Source: Streptomyces aurantiacus (GTDB taxonomy: Bacteria; Actinomycetota; Actinomycetes; Streptomycetales; Streptomycetaceae). Taken from it: a stretch of DNA of 64,000 bases. The first letter of the stretch is position 1. The number at the start of each line of letters is the position of its first letter. Below the pieces are notes generated by a model, which was given only the letters and a program-made list of their open reading frames with translations, had not been told where the DNA came from and searched no databases. The stretch lies in assembly GCF_027107535.1 (NCBI RefSeq), contig NZ_CP114283.1, positions 1,798,001-1,862,000 on the forward strand, read 5' to 3'. A program made the translations under genes and the position numbers. Below are positions 24,358 to 34,149 of this stretch, in pieces.

Positions 24358-24726
24358 ATGCAGCGCAGGCACATGATCGTCGTCGGTGCCACGGCCACCG
24401 TCCTCGTCGGCGCGGGCGCCGGAGTGACCTACGCGGTCAGCGGCACCCAGTCGACCACGGGACTGGACAAGTACTCCAGTGTGACCGTCGACGGCCACAA
24501 GGCACTCAGCGCCGACATCCTCCAGGGCCGTATCGAGTCCAAGTACCAGCCGCTGCCGTGGGTCGGCCGTGACATCGGCGCGGTGTCCTGCCCGAGCGGC
24601 CTGAAGGCGGTGGCCGGCGCGTCCGTCACCTGCACCGCGAAGACGCCGGACGGCAAGCGCGTGGAGATCCCGGTGCGTGCCGTCGAGGCGACCGGCACGT
24701 CGATCACCTGGAAGTTCGAACGCTGA
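24358..24726 (+). CDS. Secreted DUF4333 domain protein
   Basis: A small exported protein of 122 residues. ATG 24358 has AAGGAG six bases upstream, better than the ATG at 24313. The N-terminus MQRRHMIVVGATATVLVGAGAGV is a signal sequence or anchor without a lipobox Cys. The rest fits DUF4333: two Cys (DIGAVSCPSGLKAVAGASVTCTAK) that probably form a disulfide, and the ending TSITWKFER. The function of the family is unknown. It is divergent from the histidine kinase and just upstream of an ABC transporter, and may be a signal-sensing or target protein of that module. Confidence 0.8.
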   Translation: MQRRHMIVVGATATVLVGAGAGVTYAVSGTQSTTGLDKYSSVTVDGHKALSADILQGRIESKYQPLPWVGRDIGAVSCPSGLKAVAGASVTCTAKTPDGKRVEIPVRAVEATGTSITWKFER

Positions 24727-24818
24727 GACGCGTCCTGACGCCCGGCGAAAAACCGCGAACCGCGAACCGCGAACCGGGCACGGCGAATTGAGAATCGAGA
24801 AGGGAACGGCACACGATC

Positions 24819-25544
24819 ATGGGCACCGTCCTGTCCGGGCTCGGCCTGGTCAAGAAGTACGCGTCCGCCACGGCACTCGACGGAGTCGACGTCGAGGTCG
24901 GCGAGCGCGAGTCGCTGGCCATCATGGGCCCGTCCGGGTCCGGCAAGTCGACACTCCTGCACATCCTCGCCGGGATCATCCGCCCGGACGCCGGGCAGGT
25001 CCTGCTGCGGGGCGAGCGAAGCGAGATGGGGGTCCCCCCGGCCGAAGGCTGGGGGCGCATCGACACCTGGGGCGAGAACCGGCTCAGCGCGATGCGCAGG
25101 CGGCGGTTCGGCTTCGTCTTCCAGTTCGGCCAACTGCTGCCGGAGCTGCCTGCCGAGGAGAACATCGCCCTGCCGCTGATGCTGGAGGGCGTACCGCGCA
25201 AGCAGGCCGTCGCCCGGGCCCGGCGCTGGTTCGCCCCGCTCGGCCTGGACGGGCTGGAGCAGCGCCGCCCCGGACAGCTGTCCGGCGGGCAGGCCCAGCG
25301 GGTCGCCATCGCCCGCGCGCTGGCCGTCGAGCCGGACGTGGTCTTCGCCGACGAGCCGACCGGCGCGCTGGACCAGACCACCGGCGAGGAGGTCGTCCGG
25401 CTGCTCACCCGGGTCACCCGCGAACAGGGCGCGTCGCTGGTCATGGTCACGCACGACGCGGATGTCGCCGCCCACTGCGACCGGGTCCTCCAGGTCCGCG
25501 ACGGCCGGGTCCTCGGGTTCAGCCAGTACACGGTGGCCCCCTGA
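24819..25544 (+). CDS. ABC transporter ATP-binding protein (MacB/LolD/FtsE-like)
   Basis: A 241-residue ATPase. Walker A GPSGSGKST at about residues 37-45, Q-loop FGFVFQFGQLLPEL, signature LSGGQAQRVAIARAL near 150, Walker B VVFADEPTGALD and H-loop VTHD. It pairs with the FtsX-like permease that follows 47 bases later. This type couples ATP hydrolysis to mechanical work in the membrane, often lipid or peptide extrusion, rather than transport through a channel. A short extra segment around residues 68-85 (SEMGVPPAEGWGRIDTWG) is not usual in the family. Confidence 0.9.
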   Translation: MGTVLSGLGLVKKYASATALDGVDVEVGERESLAIMGPSGSGKSTLLHILAGIIRPDAGQVLLRGERSEMGVPPAEGWGRIDTWGENRLSAMRRRRFGFVFQFGQLLPELPAEENIALPLMLEGVPRKQAVARARRWFAPLGLDGLEQRRPGQLSGGQAQRVAIARALAVEPDVVFADEPTGALDQTTGEEVVRLLTRVTREQGASLVMVTHDADVAAHCDRVLQVRDGRVLGFSQYTVAP

Positions 25545-25591
25545 CCGAGAGCCCTGCCGTCCACCCCCGACCCGTACCACCGGAGCCCCGT

Positions 25592-27613
25592 ATGCCCTCC
25601 CCCCTCTTGCCCCTGACCTGGCACCTCGCCCGCCGCTCCGGCCGCCGCGGACTGCAGTCCCATCTGCTGGCCGCCGGAGCCGCCGCCGTCAGCGCCCTGG
25701 TGCTGCTCGTCCTGCTCGCCGCGTGGTCCGGGGCCGGCACACGGGCCGACCGCACCGACTGGCGGACGCCGCAGCCCGACAGGAACGGGACCGCCGTCCA
25801 GACCCTGTCCACCACCTTCGTACGCGGCGAACCGGTCACCGTCGTCGACCTCGCCCAGCTGCCGGGCCGCGAGGCCACCCCCGCACCGCCCGGCGTGGCC
25901 GCCTTCCCGAAGCCGGGCCAGGTCTACCTCTCGCCCGCCCTCGCCGAGCTGGTGCACAGGCTGCCCCGCAACCAGCTCGCCGACCGGTTTCCCGAGCCCC
26001 GGGCGTACGGGACGGTCGGTGACGCCGGACTGGCCGCCCCCGGCGAACTCCTCGCCGTGATCGGCCGGGCTCCCTCCGACCCGGCGGTGTCCGAGGCCGC
26101 GGGTCAGCCGGTGATGGACTCCGGGCTCGCCGGCCGCGCGGTCGTCTCCGGCTTCTCCGGCACCACCCCAAGCGTGTTCACCGCACAGGACCGGTCCGGG
26201 GCGCTGATCGGCATCGGCCTGCTCGTCGTGCCGGTGATCGTGCTGGCCACCGCCGCCGGGCGGCTCGGCGCCGCCCGCCGCGAACAGCGCCTCGCCGCGC
26301 TGCGACTGGCCGGGGCGACACCCCGGCAGATCCTCGCGATGACCGGCGCCGAGGCGGCGGCCGTCGGCGCGGCGGGCGCGGCCACCGGCGCCCTCGCCTA
26401 CGCGGCGCTGCTGCCCGCCCTGGCCGGCCTGCCGTTCGGTATCGGCACCTGGTTCGCCGCGGACCTGTGGGTCGGCGTGGCCGGGTCGGCCGCCGTGGTC
26501 GCCTCGGTGGCCTCGCTCACCGCACTCAGCGCCGTCAGCGCGCTGCGCGAGGTGGTGCGTTCACCTCTCGGTGTCGCCCAGCAGTCCGACCCGCGGCGCA
26601 CCCGCATGATCCGCCTGGTCCTCTTCGCCGGCCTCGTGCTCTACGTCGTCGTCACGGCGCGGGACGGCGGCCTGAGGATCTCCCAGCAGGTCGCGCTGCT
26701 GATCCTCTTCTACGGGGCCTTCTGGATCGTCGGCCCGTGGGCGACCGACCGGATCGGCAGGGTGCTGGCCCGGTTCGCCCGCAGGCCTGCCACCCTGCTG
26801 GCCGCCCGCAGGCTCAGCGACGACCCGCGCGGAGCCTGGCGCACCGTCAGCGGCCTGGTCCTGGCGGGCTTCGTGGCCGGGTTCTTCTCCGTCGCGCACC
26901 TGAGCTTCGACACCTTCGAGCACCCGGACCAGGTCGCGGTCGCCGCCCCGGACGGGGCACATGGGCGGGCCGCCGTACGGGAGAGCGCGGACCGGGCCCG
27001 CGAACTGCTGAAGGACGCCGGGGTGCCTGCCACCGTCCAGGCCCTCACCGGGGATCGGTCCGACGGGTCACTGCTGTTGGGCGGCCCGGGCATCCTGGCC
27101 CGGATCTCCGGAAGCGACCCGGCCCGGCTCGATGCCGCCGCGACCGCGCTGGCGCCGCTGAACCCCGTCTCACCCCCATACACCGACAAGAGCCTCACCG
27201 CGGTGGACGATCTCGTGCAGGACCAGCTGCGGGATCTGAGCCTCGCGTCGATGGCGGTGAGCTTCCTCGTCGCCACCGCCTCAGCCGGTCTCACGGCCGC
27301 GGCGAACGTCCTGGACCGCCGCCGCGTCTACGGCCTGCTCCGGCTGGCCGGTACCCCGCTCCGGGTTCTGGACCGGGCCAGGGTCCGGGAGACCGTGGTC
27401 CCGCTCGTCCTCCTTGCCGGAACCATGACGGGGTGCGGTGTGTACGCGGCGGTGAAGCTGAACGAGGCCGGCGGCACCACGCTCGACGCGACCGGCGCGC
27501 TGCGACTGGGGCTCTGCGCCCTGCTCGGCGCGGCCGCGATGTTCACGGCGATCGGGGCCAGCCGCCCGCTGCTCCGCGCGGTCACCGACAACCCGTCCCA
27601 GCAGCCGGACTGA
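25592..27613 (+). CDS. FtsX-like ABC permease
   Basis: A 673-residue permease with an N-terminal helix (VSALVLLVLLAAWSGAG), a periplasmic-side domain of about 140 residues, a first FtsX block (three or four helices, around 190-330) with the REQRLAALRLAGATPRQI coupling segment, two more helices, and a second FtsX block at the C-terminus with RRRVYGLLRLAGTPLRVL. The duplicated layout matches MacB/BceB-like exporters of actinomycetes. ATG 25592 follows GGAG; longer upstream open frame is non-coding. With the ATPase and the two-component genes it probably responds to cell-envelope damage or peptide antibiotics. Confidence 0.86.
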   Translation: MPSPLLPLTWHLARRSGRRGLQSHLLAAGAAAVSALVLLVLLAAWSGAGTRADRTDWRTPQPDRNGTAVQTLSTTFVRGEPVTVVDLAQLPGREATPAPPGVAAFPKPGQVYLSPALAELVHRLPRNQLADRFPEPRAYGTVGDAGLAAPGELLAVIGRAPSDPAVSEAAGQPVMDSGLAGRAVVSGFSGTTPSVFTAQDRSGALIGIGLLVVPVIVLATAAGRLGAARREQRLAALRLAGATPRQILAMTGAEAAAVGAAGAATGALAYAALLPALAGLPFGIGTWFAADLWVGVAGSAAVVASVASLTALSAVSALREVVRSPLGVAQQSDPRRTRMIRLVLFAGLVLYVVVTARDGGLRISQQVALLILFYGAFWIVGPWATDRIGRVLARFARRPATLLAARRLSDDPRGAWRTVSGLVLAGFVAGFFSVAHLSFDTFEHPDQVAVAAPDGAHGRAAVRESADRARELLKDAGVPATVQALTGDRSDGSLLLGGPGILARISGSDPARLDAAATALAPLNPVSPPYTDKSLTAVDDLVQDQLRDLSLASMAVSFLVATASAGLTAAANVLDRRRVYGLLRLAGTPLRVLDRARVRETVVPLVLLAGTMTGCGVYAAVKLNEAGGTTLDATGALRLGLCALLGAAAMFTAIGASRPLLRAVTDNPSQQPD

Positions 27614-27869
27614 CGCCCGACGCGTGCGCCGAGGGGGAGGCGGCCTCTGATCGCGCGGATCCGGCCCGGCACATGGCTGCCCGGCTCCGGCCCGGCTCAT
27701 GACCTCCGGGCCCCCACCCCGCACCCCTCCCCACCCCCGCACCCCGCACCCCGCACCCCCAGCGGGGTACGCCCGAGCCCCGAGCGGGGTACGCCCGAGC
27801 CCTCCGCCCGGGCGCACCCCGCCCGGGCTTCTCTCCCGTTCCGTCCTTCACGTCAGGCAAGATGCGCCC
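27614..27869. repeat. C-rich and duplicated leader before the response regulator
   Basis: The spacer holds CCGCACC-type short repeats (27732-27760) and a 20-bp direct duplication, AGCGGGGTACGCCCGAGCCC, at 27761-27780 and 27783-27802. No gene is seen. The duplicated unit could be a binding site for the adjacent response regulator. Confidence 0.5.
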
Positions 27870-28562
27870 ATGACCGACCGCACCCCGATCCGTGTCCTGA
27901 TCGCCGATGACCAGGACATGGTCCGTACGGGATTCCGCTTCTTCCTCGACGCGCAGCCCGACATCACGGTGGTCGCCGAGGCCTCCGACGGCGAGGAGGC
28001 CGTGACACTGGCCCGGCGGCTACGGCCCGACGTGTGCCTGCTGGACATCCGTATGCCGAAGCTGGACGGGCTGGAGGCCACCCGTCTGCTGGCGGGGCCG
28101 GGCGTCCGCGACCCGATGCGGGTCGTCGTGGTCACCACCTTCGACCTCGACGAGTACGTCTACGGCGCCCTGAACGGCGGCGCCTGCGGTTTTCTCCTCA
28201 AGGACTCCGGGCCGGTCCTCCTCGCCGAGGCCGTCCGGGCCGCTGCCGTCGGCGACTCGCTGGTGTCCCCGTCCGTCACCGTGCGTCTCCTCCAGCACGT
28301 CACGGCCACCCGGGCACCGGCGCCGTCACCCCTCGCGTCCGCTCCCGCCCACCCCCAGGAACCCTTGACCGAGAGGGAGTTGGACGTCGTGCGGCTGGTG
28401 GCCCTGGGGCACACCAACGCCGAGATCGCCGCGTCCCTGTTCGTCTCCCTCTCGACGGTGAAGACGCACCTCACCAGCGTCCAGCACAAGCTCCCGGCCC
28501 GGAACCGTGTGGAGATCGCCGCCTGGGCCTGGCGGACCGGCCACGCGGACGGCCGGACGTAG
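27870..28562 (+). CDS. LuxR-family response regulator (NarL type)
   Basis: A 230-residue regulator. The receiver domain has DDQ at residues 11-13, phospho-acceptor Asp57 in CLLDIRMP, and Lys near 107 in FLLKDSGP. The C-terminal helix-turn-helix is LTERELDVVRLVALGHTNAEIAASLFVSLSTVKTHLTSV near residues 168-206. ATG 27870 is supported by the start of the receiver fold. The cognate kinase is probably the HisKA_3 protein 3.7 kb upstream on the other strand. Likely targets are the ABC genes before it and its own promoter. Confidence 0.9.
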   Translation: MTDRTPIRVLIADDQDMVRTGFRFFLDAQPDITVVAEASDGEEAVTLARRLRPDVCLLDIRMPKLDGLEATRLLAGPGVRDPMRVVVVTTFDLDEYVYGALNGGACGFLLKDSGPVLLAEAVRAAAVGDSLVSPSVTVRLLQHVTATRAPAPSPLASAPAHPQEPLTERELDVVRLVALGHTNAEIAASLFVSLSTVKTHLTSVQHKLPARNRVEIAAWAWRTGHADGRT

Positions 28563-28587
28563 CGGACGGGAAGCACTCCCGGAGCCC

Positions 28588-28616
28588 TACATGTAAATGG
28601 GATCCATTTTCATGTA
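28588..28616. promoter_or_regulatory. Zur/Fur-type palindromic operator
   Basis: TACATGTAAATGG-GAT-CCATTTTCATGTA is a near-perfect 29-bp palindrome (12 of 13 arm bases pair), 51 bases before the G3E GTPase gene. AAATGG/CCATTTT arms and the gene class (zinc-responsive CobW proteins) fit a zinc-repressor (Zur) site. Confidence 0.7.
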
Positions 28617-28667
28617 GCGTGTGCGTCGCTCACCCGGCCGGGGGAGCGACCGGACCAGGAGCGTGAC

Positions 28668-29885
28668 ATGACCGTCCCCGCGACCACTCAGAACCTTGAC
28701 CGCGACGGGGGCGGCGACGAGGGCCCCGACCCCCGGCTCCCGGTGACCGTGCTCTCCGGGTTTCTCGGGGCGGGCAAGACCACCCTCCTCAACCACGTCC
28801 TCGGCAACCGCGAAGGGCTGCGCGTCGCCGTCATCGTCAACGACATGAGTGAGATCAACATCGACGCCGCGCTGGTCCGCGGCGGCGAGGCCGCTCTCTC
28901 GCGTACCGAGGAACGCCTGGTCGAGATGACCAACGGCTGCATCTGCTGCACCCTGCGCGACGACCTGCTGGAGGAGATCGACCGGCTGGCCCGCGAGGAC
29001 CGCTTCGACCACCTGCTCATCGAGTCGAGCGGCATCTCGGAACCGCTGCCCGTCGCCGCCACCTTCGCCTTCCCGCGCGACGACGGGGCCACGCTCGGCG
29101 ACCTGGCACGCCTCGACACCATGGTCACCGTGGTCGACGCCGTGAACTTCCTGCCGGAGCTCGCGGCAGGGGACGAGCTGGCCGAGCGCGGGCTCGCCCC
29201 GTTCGAGGACGACGAGCGGACCGTCAGTGATCTGCTCGTGGACCAGGTCGAGTTCGCCGACGTCATCGTCCTCAACAAGCTCGACCTCGTCGACACGGAG
29301 ACCGCCGACGAGCTGCGGGCCGCGCTGACCCGCCTCAACCCGGTGGCCCGTGTCCTTTCGGCCACACTGGGCCGCGTGGACCTGACGGAGGTGCTCGGCA
29401 CGGGACTGTTCGACCTGGAGCGGGCCCAGCAGGCGCCGGGCTGGGTCATGGAGCTCAACGGCGAACACGTGCCGGAGACCGAGGAGTACGGCATCTCCAG
29501 TACGGTCTTCCGTTCCGAACTGCCCTTCCATCCGGCCCGGTTGTGGACCTTCGTCACCGAGGAACTCGACAGCGGGGCCTTCGGCCGGGTCCTGCGTTCG
29601 AAGGGGTTCTTCCGGCTGGCCAGTCGTCCGTACGTGACCGGCCTGTGGTCGCAGGCCGGCTCCGTCGCCCGCTTCGAACCGTCGGCGGCCGAGGACCCCG
29701 AGGTCGTCCCGGGGCAGGAGCTGGTCTTCATCGGCGTCGGACTGCGCGCCGAGCCCCTGCGCGCGGCGCTGACGAAGTGCCTCCTGACCCAGGCCGAACG
29801 CCCGCCGTACGACGACCCGTTCCCCGCCTGGGACACCGCGGGCATCGACGACACCTGCGAACACGAGCATGCGGCCGCCTCCTGA
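28668..29885 (+). CDS. CobW/G3E family GTPase, probable zinc metallochaperone
   Basis: A 405-residue G3E GTPase of the COG0523 group. Walker [12 protein letters not shown] at about residues 31-41, the metal-binding [12 protein letters not shown] near 85-95 (CxCC), a [10 protein letters not shown] motif, and NKLDL (guanine recognition) near 205. A CobW C-terminal domain follows, with the short ending [10 protein letters not shown] as a possible additional metal ligand. Family members with an upstream Zur box deliver zinc to proteins under zinc limitation; the palindrome upstream supports that. Ribosome-binding site AGGAG. Cobalamin synthesis is an alternative role but no cob genes are near. 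Confidence 0.88.
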   Translation: MTVPATTQNLDRDGGGDEGPDPRLPVTVLSGFLGAGKTTLLNHVLGNREGLRVAVIVNDMSEINIDAALVRGGEAALSRTEERLVEMTNGCICCTLRDDLLEEIDRLAREDRFDHLLIESSGISEPLPVAATFAFPRDDGATLGDLARLDTMVTVVDAVNFLPELAAGDELAERGLAPFEDDERTVSDLLVDQVEFADVIVLNKLDLVDTETADELRAALTRLNPVARVLSATLGRVDLTEVLGTGLFDLERAQQAPGWVMELNGEHVPETEEYGISSTVFRSELPFHPARLWTFVTEELDSGAFGRVLRSKGFFRLASRPYVTGLWSQAGSVARFEPSAAEDPEVVPGQELVFIGVGLRAEPLRAALTKCLLTQAERPPYDDPFPAWDTAGIDDTCEHEHAAAS

Positions 29886-29925
29886 GGGGTGAGGAGGGGG
29901 GCGAGGGGCCCACATCCCTCAGGAG
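29879..29925. terminator. Hairpin between convergent genes
   Basis: CTCCTGAGGG (29879-29888) and CCCTCAGGAG (29916-29925) are perfectly complementary with a 27-base loop, overlapping the stop of the G3E GTPase gene and ending just before the MazG-like stop. Likely a bidirectional terminator. Confidence 0.55.
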
Positions 29926-29932
29926 CGGGCCG

Positions 29933-30256
29933 TCACCGCTCCAGCGAGCGGTCCGTCACCCGTGCCAGGTGCGTGGTGAAGACCTCACGGGCCTCCGGTG
30001 TCAGCGTCCGCAGCGCGACCGCAGCTGTGATGATCACGTCGCACAGCTCGGACCGGACGTCGTCCCAGGTGTGCGACGTGCCCTTGCGAGGGTTCTGCCC
30101 GGTGACGCCGATCACCGCCTCGGCGACCTCGCCGACCTCCTCCGAAAGCTTCAACATCCGCAGCAGAAGGGCCTCTTGAGGGGGTCGGGACGGCTGGGAG
30201 CGCACCAGCCAGTCCTGGAGGCGGTCGATGGACTCCCAGAGATCGTCGTCGCTCAT
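29933..30256 (-). CDS. MazG-like nucleotide pyrophosphohydrolase
   Basis: A 107-residue all-alpha NTP pyrophosphohydrolase. The metal-binding helix motif EEVGEVAEAVIG at about residues 41-52 and the later ELCDVIITAAV match the MazG ExxE...ExxD pattern. Such small proteins hydrolyse house-cleaning or alarmone nucleotides. The start is set at ATG 30256 (MSDDDLWE); an upstream start at 30280 (MTHDRLIA) is possible. It is convergent with the G3E GTPase gene and unlinked in function as far as can be seen. Confidence 0.82.
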   Translation of the reverse strand: MSDDDLWESIDRLQDWLVRSQPSRPPQEALLLRMLKLSEEVGEVAEAVIGVTGQNPRKGTSHTWDDVRSELCDVIITAAVALRTLTPEAREVFTTHLARVTDRSLER

Positions 30257-30358
30257 GGCGATCAGCCTGTCATGAGTCACTGACAGGCCGGTCCGGTCCG
30301 GTCATGGCCACGGACCCGGGGCGGACCCAGGAGCTGCCGGCCGCCGGCCGCGTCCGCC

Positions 30359-30925
30359 CTACGAGCCGTACGCCACGCCCTCCTCGTCGAACAACTCCCC
30401 CTGCCGGCCCTCCTTCTCGTCGCGCACCCGCTTGTAGCGGGCGCCGACCACGGCCAGCGTCGCGGCGGCCGTCCCGGCGAGGGCGACCGGCACCATCCAG
30501 CCGCGGTCGACCCGGTGCCCGAGGACATGGTCCAGGGAAAGCCGTCCGGGGCCCGTGACGGCGAGGCCCGCCGCCGCGAGTCCGAGCGACGCCGCGTGCT
30601 CGTAGCCGCCGCTCTGGGCGAAGAAGCCGTTCGGCGCATGCACCGCGGAGGCTCCCGCCATCGCCCCCGCCGCGGCCGCTCCGGCCGCCGGGGTCGCGAG
30701 GCCCAGCGCGAGCAGAGTGCCGCCGCCCGCCTCCGCCAGGCCCGCCGCGGCAGCGCTCGCCCTGCCGGGCGCGTACCCCACGGACTCCATGAACTCGCCG
30801 GTGCCGGAGATTCCGCCACCGCCGAACCAGCCGAAGAGCTTCTGTGCCCCGTGCGCCGCGAGCACTCCGCCCGTACCGAAGCGGAGCAGCAGCAGTCCCA
30901 GATCACGTCGGTCGAAAGAGGTCAC
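30359..30925 (-). CDS. DoxX family membrane protein
   Basis: A 188-residue protein with four predicted membrane helices. DoxX features: LLLRFGTGGVLAAHGAQKLFGWFGG near residues 12-36, then GFFAQSGGYEHA. Homologues form part of membrane redox or quinone-linked complexes. GTG 30925 is used because GAGGAG lies 11 bases upstream; the longer frame adds an Arg-rich tail. The cytoplasmic C-terminus (RYKRVRDEKEGRQGELFDEE) is charged. The role is unproven. Confidence 0.82.
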   Translation of the reverse strand: MTSFDRRDLGLLLLRFGTGGVLAAHGAQKLFGWFGGGGISGTGEFMESVGYAPGRASAAAAGLAEAGGGTLLALGLATPAAGAAAAGAMAGASAVHAPNGFFAQSGGYEHAASLGLAAAGLAVTGPGRLSLDHVLGHRVDRGWMVPVALAGTAAATLAVVGARYKRVRDEKEGRQGELFDEEGVAYGS

Positions 30926-31075
30926 GGTTCGCGTCACTCCTCGCACATCCACACTCGAACGGTCGCTTCGGTCTCGTACGCGCCTGCCCACCGTCGCACC
31001 GAACACTCACCCGGGTCCCGGCCCGCGCCGCCGTTCGGGTGGCGGGGGCGCCGGGGCGGTGTGAGTCTGGCGGAC

Positions 31076-31402
31076 ATGACGATTCAGGTTGCCAAGCTGA
31101 GCCACCCCGCCGTCCGGGACTTCGTCAGCGCCGTGAACGCCCACGACCGCGACGCCTTCCGGGCCGCCCTCGCGCCCGGCGCGACGATGTCCGACGACGG
31201 CTCGGAGCGTGACCTCGACGACTGGACCGCGCGGGAGATCTTCGACTCGCACGGTCACATGGAGGTCGACAAGGAGGCGGACGGCGGCCTCGCCCTCCTC
31301 GCCCGCTACAGCAACGACGCCTGGGGCGAGATGCGGACGAGGTGGAGCTTCACGGTCGACGACGGCGGCAGGATCACCCACTTCGCGACCGGCCAGGCGT
31401 AG
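31076..31402 (+). CDS. SnoaL/NTF2-like small protein
   Basis: A 108-residue protein with the cone-shaped NTF2-like fold pattern: AVRDFVSAVNAHDRDAFRAALAP near the start and TRWSFTVDDGGRITHFATGQA at the end. No catalytic motif allows a specific call; members are isomerases, dehydratases or ligand-binding proteins. It stands alone, divergent from the DoxX gene and convergent with an SDR. ATG 31076 gives the full fold. Confidence 0.72.
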   Translation: MTIQVAKLSHPAVRDFVSAVNAHDRDAFRAALAPGATMSDDGSERDLDDWTAREIFDSHGHMEVDKEADGGLALLARYSNDAWGEMRTRWSFTVDDGGRITHFATGQA

Positions 31403-31541
31403 CCGGACCCCCGGAGCGACCGGGGGCAGGGAACTGCCGGAGCGGCCGGGCACAGCGGCCTTCCGGCAGATCCGCGCGGCGTCCGTGCCGCACCCTCCAC
31501 GCCCGGCCCACCCGAGGAGCCAACTCGGCCCACCCGAGGAG

Positions 31542-32330
31542 CTACCCGCGGCCCACATAGGGCATCGCGGTGGCGAGCACCGTCGCGAACTGCACGTTCG
31601 CCTCCAGGGGCAGCTCCGCCATGTGCCGCACCGTGCGGGCCACGTCGGCGACGTCCATCACGGGCTCGGGCGCCGTCTCGCCGTTCGCCTGCAGCGCTCC
31701 CGTCTGCATGCGCTCGGTCATGTCGGTCGCCGCGTTGCCGATGTCGATCTGGCCGCAGGCGATCTTGTACGAACGGCCGTCCAGGGACAGTGACTTGGTC
31801 AGGCCGGTCAGCGCGTGCTTCGTCGCCGTGTACGCAGCCGAGTGCGGGCGGGGCGTGTGCGCCGAGATCGAGCCGTTGTTGATGATCCTTCCGCCCTGCG
31901 GATCCTGCTCCTTCATCTGCCGGAACGCCGCCTGCGCACACAGGAACGCCCCGTCGAGATTCGTGCCGACCACGTGACGCCAGGCGTCGTACGGCAGTTC
32001 CTCGAACGGCACGCCCCCGGGGCCGAACGTGCCCGCGTTGTTGAAGAGCAGGTCCAGCCGCCCGAAGCGGTCCCGCGTGGCGGCGAAGAGCGCGGCCACC
32101 TCCTCGGGCCGCGCCACATCGGTGCGCACACACAGGGACGTGCTGTCCTGCCCGGACGGCTCCCCGCCGAGGGCCGCCCGCGCGAGCTCCGCCGTCTCCT
32201 CCAGCCGCTCCGCGCGACGGCCGGCGAGCGCCACCGACCAGCCGGTCCGCAGTAGTTCGACAGCCACGGCACGGCCGATGCCCGAGCCCGCGCCTGTCAC
32301 GATCGCGATCTTCGTCCGATTGGCGTTCAT
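31542..32330 (-). CDS. SDR family oxidoreductase
   Basis: A 262-residue short-chain dehydrogenase. TGAGSGIG near residues 12-19, GRRAERL after strand 2 (Arg suggests NADP), NNAGTFGP near 92, and the catalytic Ser-Tyr-Lys in NGSISAH and YTATK around 144-164. The C-terminal [17 protein letters not shown] is the usual end for this subgroup of sugar- or keto-compound reductases. ATG 32330 ([13 protein letters not shown]) is chosen; the frame runs upstream without coding features. No partner gene reveals the substrate. Confidence 0.9.
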   Translation of the reverse strand: MNANRTKIAIVTGAGSGIGRAVAVELLRTGWSVALAGRRAERLEETAELARAALGGEPSGQDSTSLCVRTDVARPEEVAALFAATRDRFGRLDLLFNNAGTFGPGGVPFEELPYDAWRHVVGTNLDGAFLCAQAAFRQMKEQDPQGGRIINNGSISAHTPRPHSAAYTATKHALTGLTKSLSLDGRSYKIACGQIDIGNAATDMTERMQTGALQANGETAPEPVMDVADVARTVRHMAELPLEANVQFATVLATAMPYVGRG

Positions 32331-32473
32331 GGCCCCGCAGGGTACGGGAGCACGTCCGACGGTCCGACATTCAGTACTCATTCGTCCGACACCCGACTGT
32401 TGTGTCCGCGACAGTCCACAGTTGACCCTGACCACTCCAATAACTGGTACAACAACTGTCAGGGGAGAGCCAG

Positions 32474-34120
32474 ATGACAGCCTCAGGTCACCGGCGAACG
32501 AACGAGCATGCTCCCGAACTGCGGGCCGCCGCCCGTCACTTCGGGCGCCGCCGCTTCCTCACCGTCACCGGCGCGGCCGCCGCGCTCGCCTTCGCCACGA
32601 ACCTGCCGACCGCGGGTGTGGCGGGCGCCGCCGAGCTCGACGCGGCGAAGATCACCGAAAACCCCTTCACCCTCGGTGTCGCCTCCGGTGACCCGCAGGC
32701 CCACTCCGTGCTGCTGTGGACCAGGCTCGCGCCGACCCCGTACCAGGCCGACTCCGGCCTCCCGCCGGAACGCGTCCTCGTGCGCTGGGAGTTGGCCCGC
32801 GACGAGCGGTTCCGTCACGTGATCAGACGTGGCGCGGCCGTCGCCCACCCCGAGTTCCACCACTCCGTGCACGTCGAGGTCGGACACCTCGACTCCGACC
32901 GGGTCTTCTACTACCGCTTCCGGGTGGGCAGTTGGATCAGCGAGGTCGGCAGAACGCGCACCGCGCCCTCGTCCCGCGCGGACGTCTCCGAACTGAAGCT
33001 GGCCGCGGTCTCCTGCCAGGCCTACCACGACGGGTACTTCACCGCGTTCGGTCATCTCGCCGAGGAAGACGTCGACGTGGTGTTCCACGTCGGCGACTAC
33101 CTCTACGAGTACGCGGTCAACTCCGTGGGCGGCGCCCGCAACTACACCGACCGCGTACTGCCCGACCTCTTCAACAGGGAGACCATCACCCTGGAGGACT
33201 ACCGACTGCAGTACGCCCTCTACAAGACCGACCCCGACCTGATAGCCGTGCACGCCAAGCACCCCTTCGTGGTCACCTGGGACGACCACGAGGTCGAGAA
33301 CAACTACGCGGACGACATACCGGAGAACGCCGTACCGCCGGAGGAGTTCCTGCTGCGCCGCGCCGCCGGCTACCGCGCCTACTGGGAGAACCTGCCGCTG
33401 CGCCGCCCGCAGCGGCCCGAGGGCACCGACATGCAGCTCTACCGCCGCCTGAACTGGGGCCGGCTCGCGCAGTTCGACATCCTCGACACCCGGCAGTACC
33501 GCTCGGACCAGGCGTACGGCGACGGAGCCGACGTCCCCGGCCCCGAGACGGACGACCCGTCGCGCACGATCACCGGTGAGACGCAGGAACGCTGGCTGCT
33601 CGACGGCTGGCACGCCTCGAAGGCGCTGTGGAACGTGCTCCCGCAGCAAGTCATCTTCTCCCAGCGGAAATTCGACCTGACCGTGCCGTCCCGGGTGTCC
33701 ATGGACGCGTGGGACGGCTACCGGGCCTCGCGCGCGCGGGTACTGGCCGGCGCGAAGTCCGCCGGGATCGACAACCTGATGGTGTTCACCGGGGACGTCC
33801 ACGTCGGGTACGCCTTCGACATCAAGGACGACTTCGACGACCCCGCGTCCAGGACGCTCGGTACGGAGATCGTGACCACCTCCGTCACCAGCGGCCGGGA
33901 CGGTGCGGAGAAGCCCGCCAACTGGGACACGTACATGCAGGCCAACCCGCATCTGAAGTTCTACAACGGGCGGCGCGGCTACACGACGGTGCGGCTCGGG
34001 CGGGAGTCGGCGCGGGCCGACTTCAAGACGGTGGCGGCCGTGACGACGCCGGGGGCGCCGATCACGACCGCCGCGTCGTTCGTCACCGAGGTCGGTGATC
34101 AGGGGCTGAAGCCGGCGTAG
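32474..34120 (+). CDS. phoD: Secreted alkaline phosphatase D (PhoD) family protein
   Basis: A 548-residue Tat-exported metallophosphatase. The signal is [17 protein letters not shown] at about residues 25-41, with twin arginines. PhoD motifs: [11 protein letters not shown] at the N-terminal domain, [11 protein letters not shown] near 204 (metal-binding Asp), [15 protein letters not shown] near 273 and [13 protein letters not shown] near 436. The enzyme releases phosphate from phosphomono- and diesters (including teichoic acids) outside the cell, using Ca and Fe. The 5' region has TTGACCCTGACC-like sequence but a clear PHO box was not found. Full-length with intact residues. Confidence 0.9.
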   Translation: MTASGHRRTNEHAPELRAAARHFGRRRFLTVTGAAAALAFATNLPTAGVAGAAELDAAKITENPFTLGVASGDPQAHSVLLWTRLAPTPYQADSGLPPERVLVRWELARDERFRHVIRRGAAVAHPEFHHSVHVEVGHLDSDRVFYYRFRVGSWISEVGRTRTAPSSRADVSELKLAAVSCQAYHDGYFTAFGHLAEEDVDVVFHVGDYLYEYAVNSVGGARNYTDRVLPDLFNRETITLEDYRLQYALYKTDPDLIAVHAKHPFVVTWDDHEVENNYADDIPENAVPPEEFLLRRAAGYRAYWENLPLRRPQRPEGTDMQLYRRLNWGRLAQFDILDTRQYRSDQAYGDGADVPGPETDDPSRTITGETQERWLLDGWHASKALWNVLPQQVIFSQRKFDLTVPSRVSMDAWDGYRASRARVLAGAKSAGIDNLMVFTGDVHVGYAFDIKDDFDDPASRTLGTEIVTTSVTSGRDGAEKPANWDTYMQANPHLKFYNGRRGYTTVRLGRESARADFKTVAAVTTPGAPITTAASFVTEVGDQGLKPA

Positions 34121-34149
34121 GGCTCCGCCGGGGGGGGCGGGGGACTGCG

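Noticed and set aside
22236..24572. Plus-strand 778-codon frame
   Set aside because: It is out of frame with YceI and antisense to the histidine kinase, with His/Arg/Pro bias and no domain.
32400..32473. PHO box before phoD
   Set aside because: TTGACCCTGACC is only weakly similar to GTTCACC direct repeats; not enough to call.
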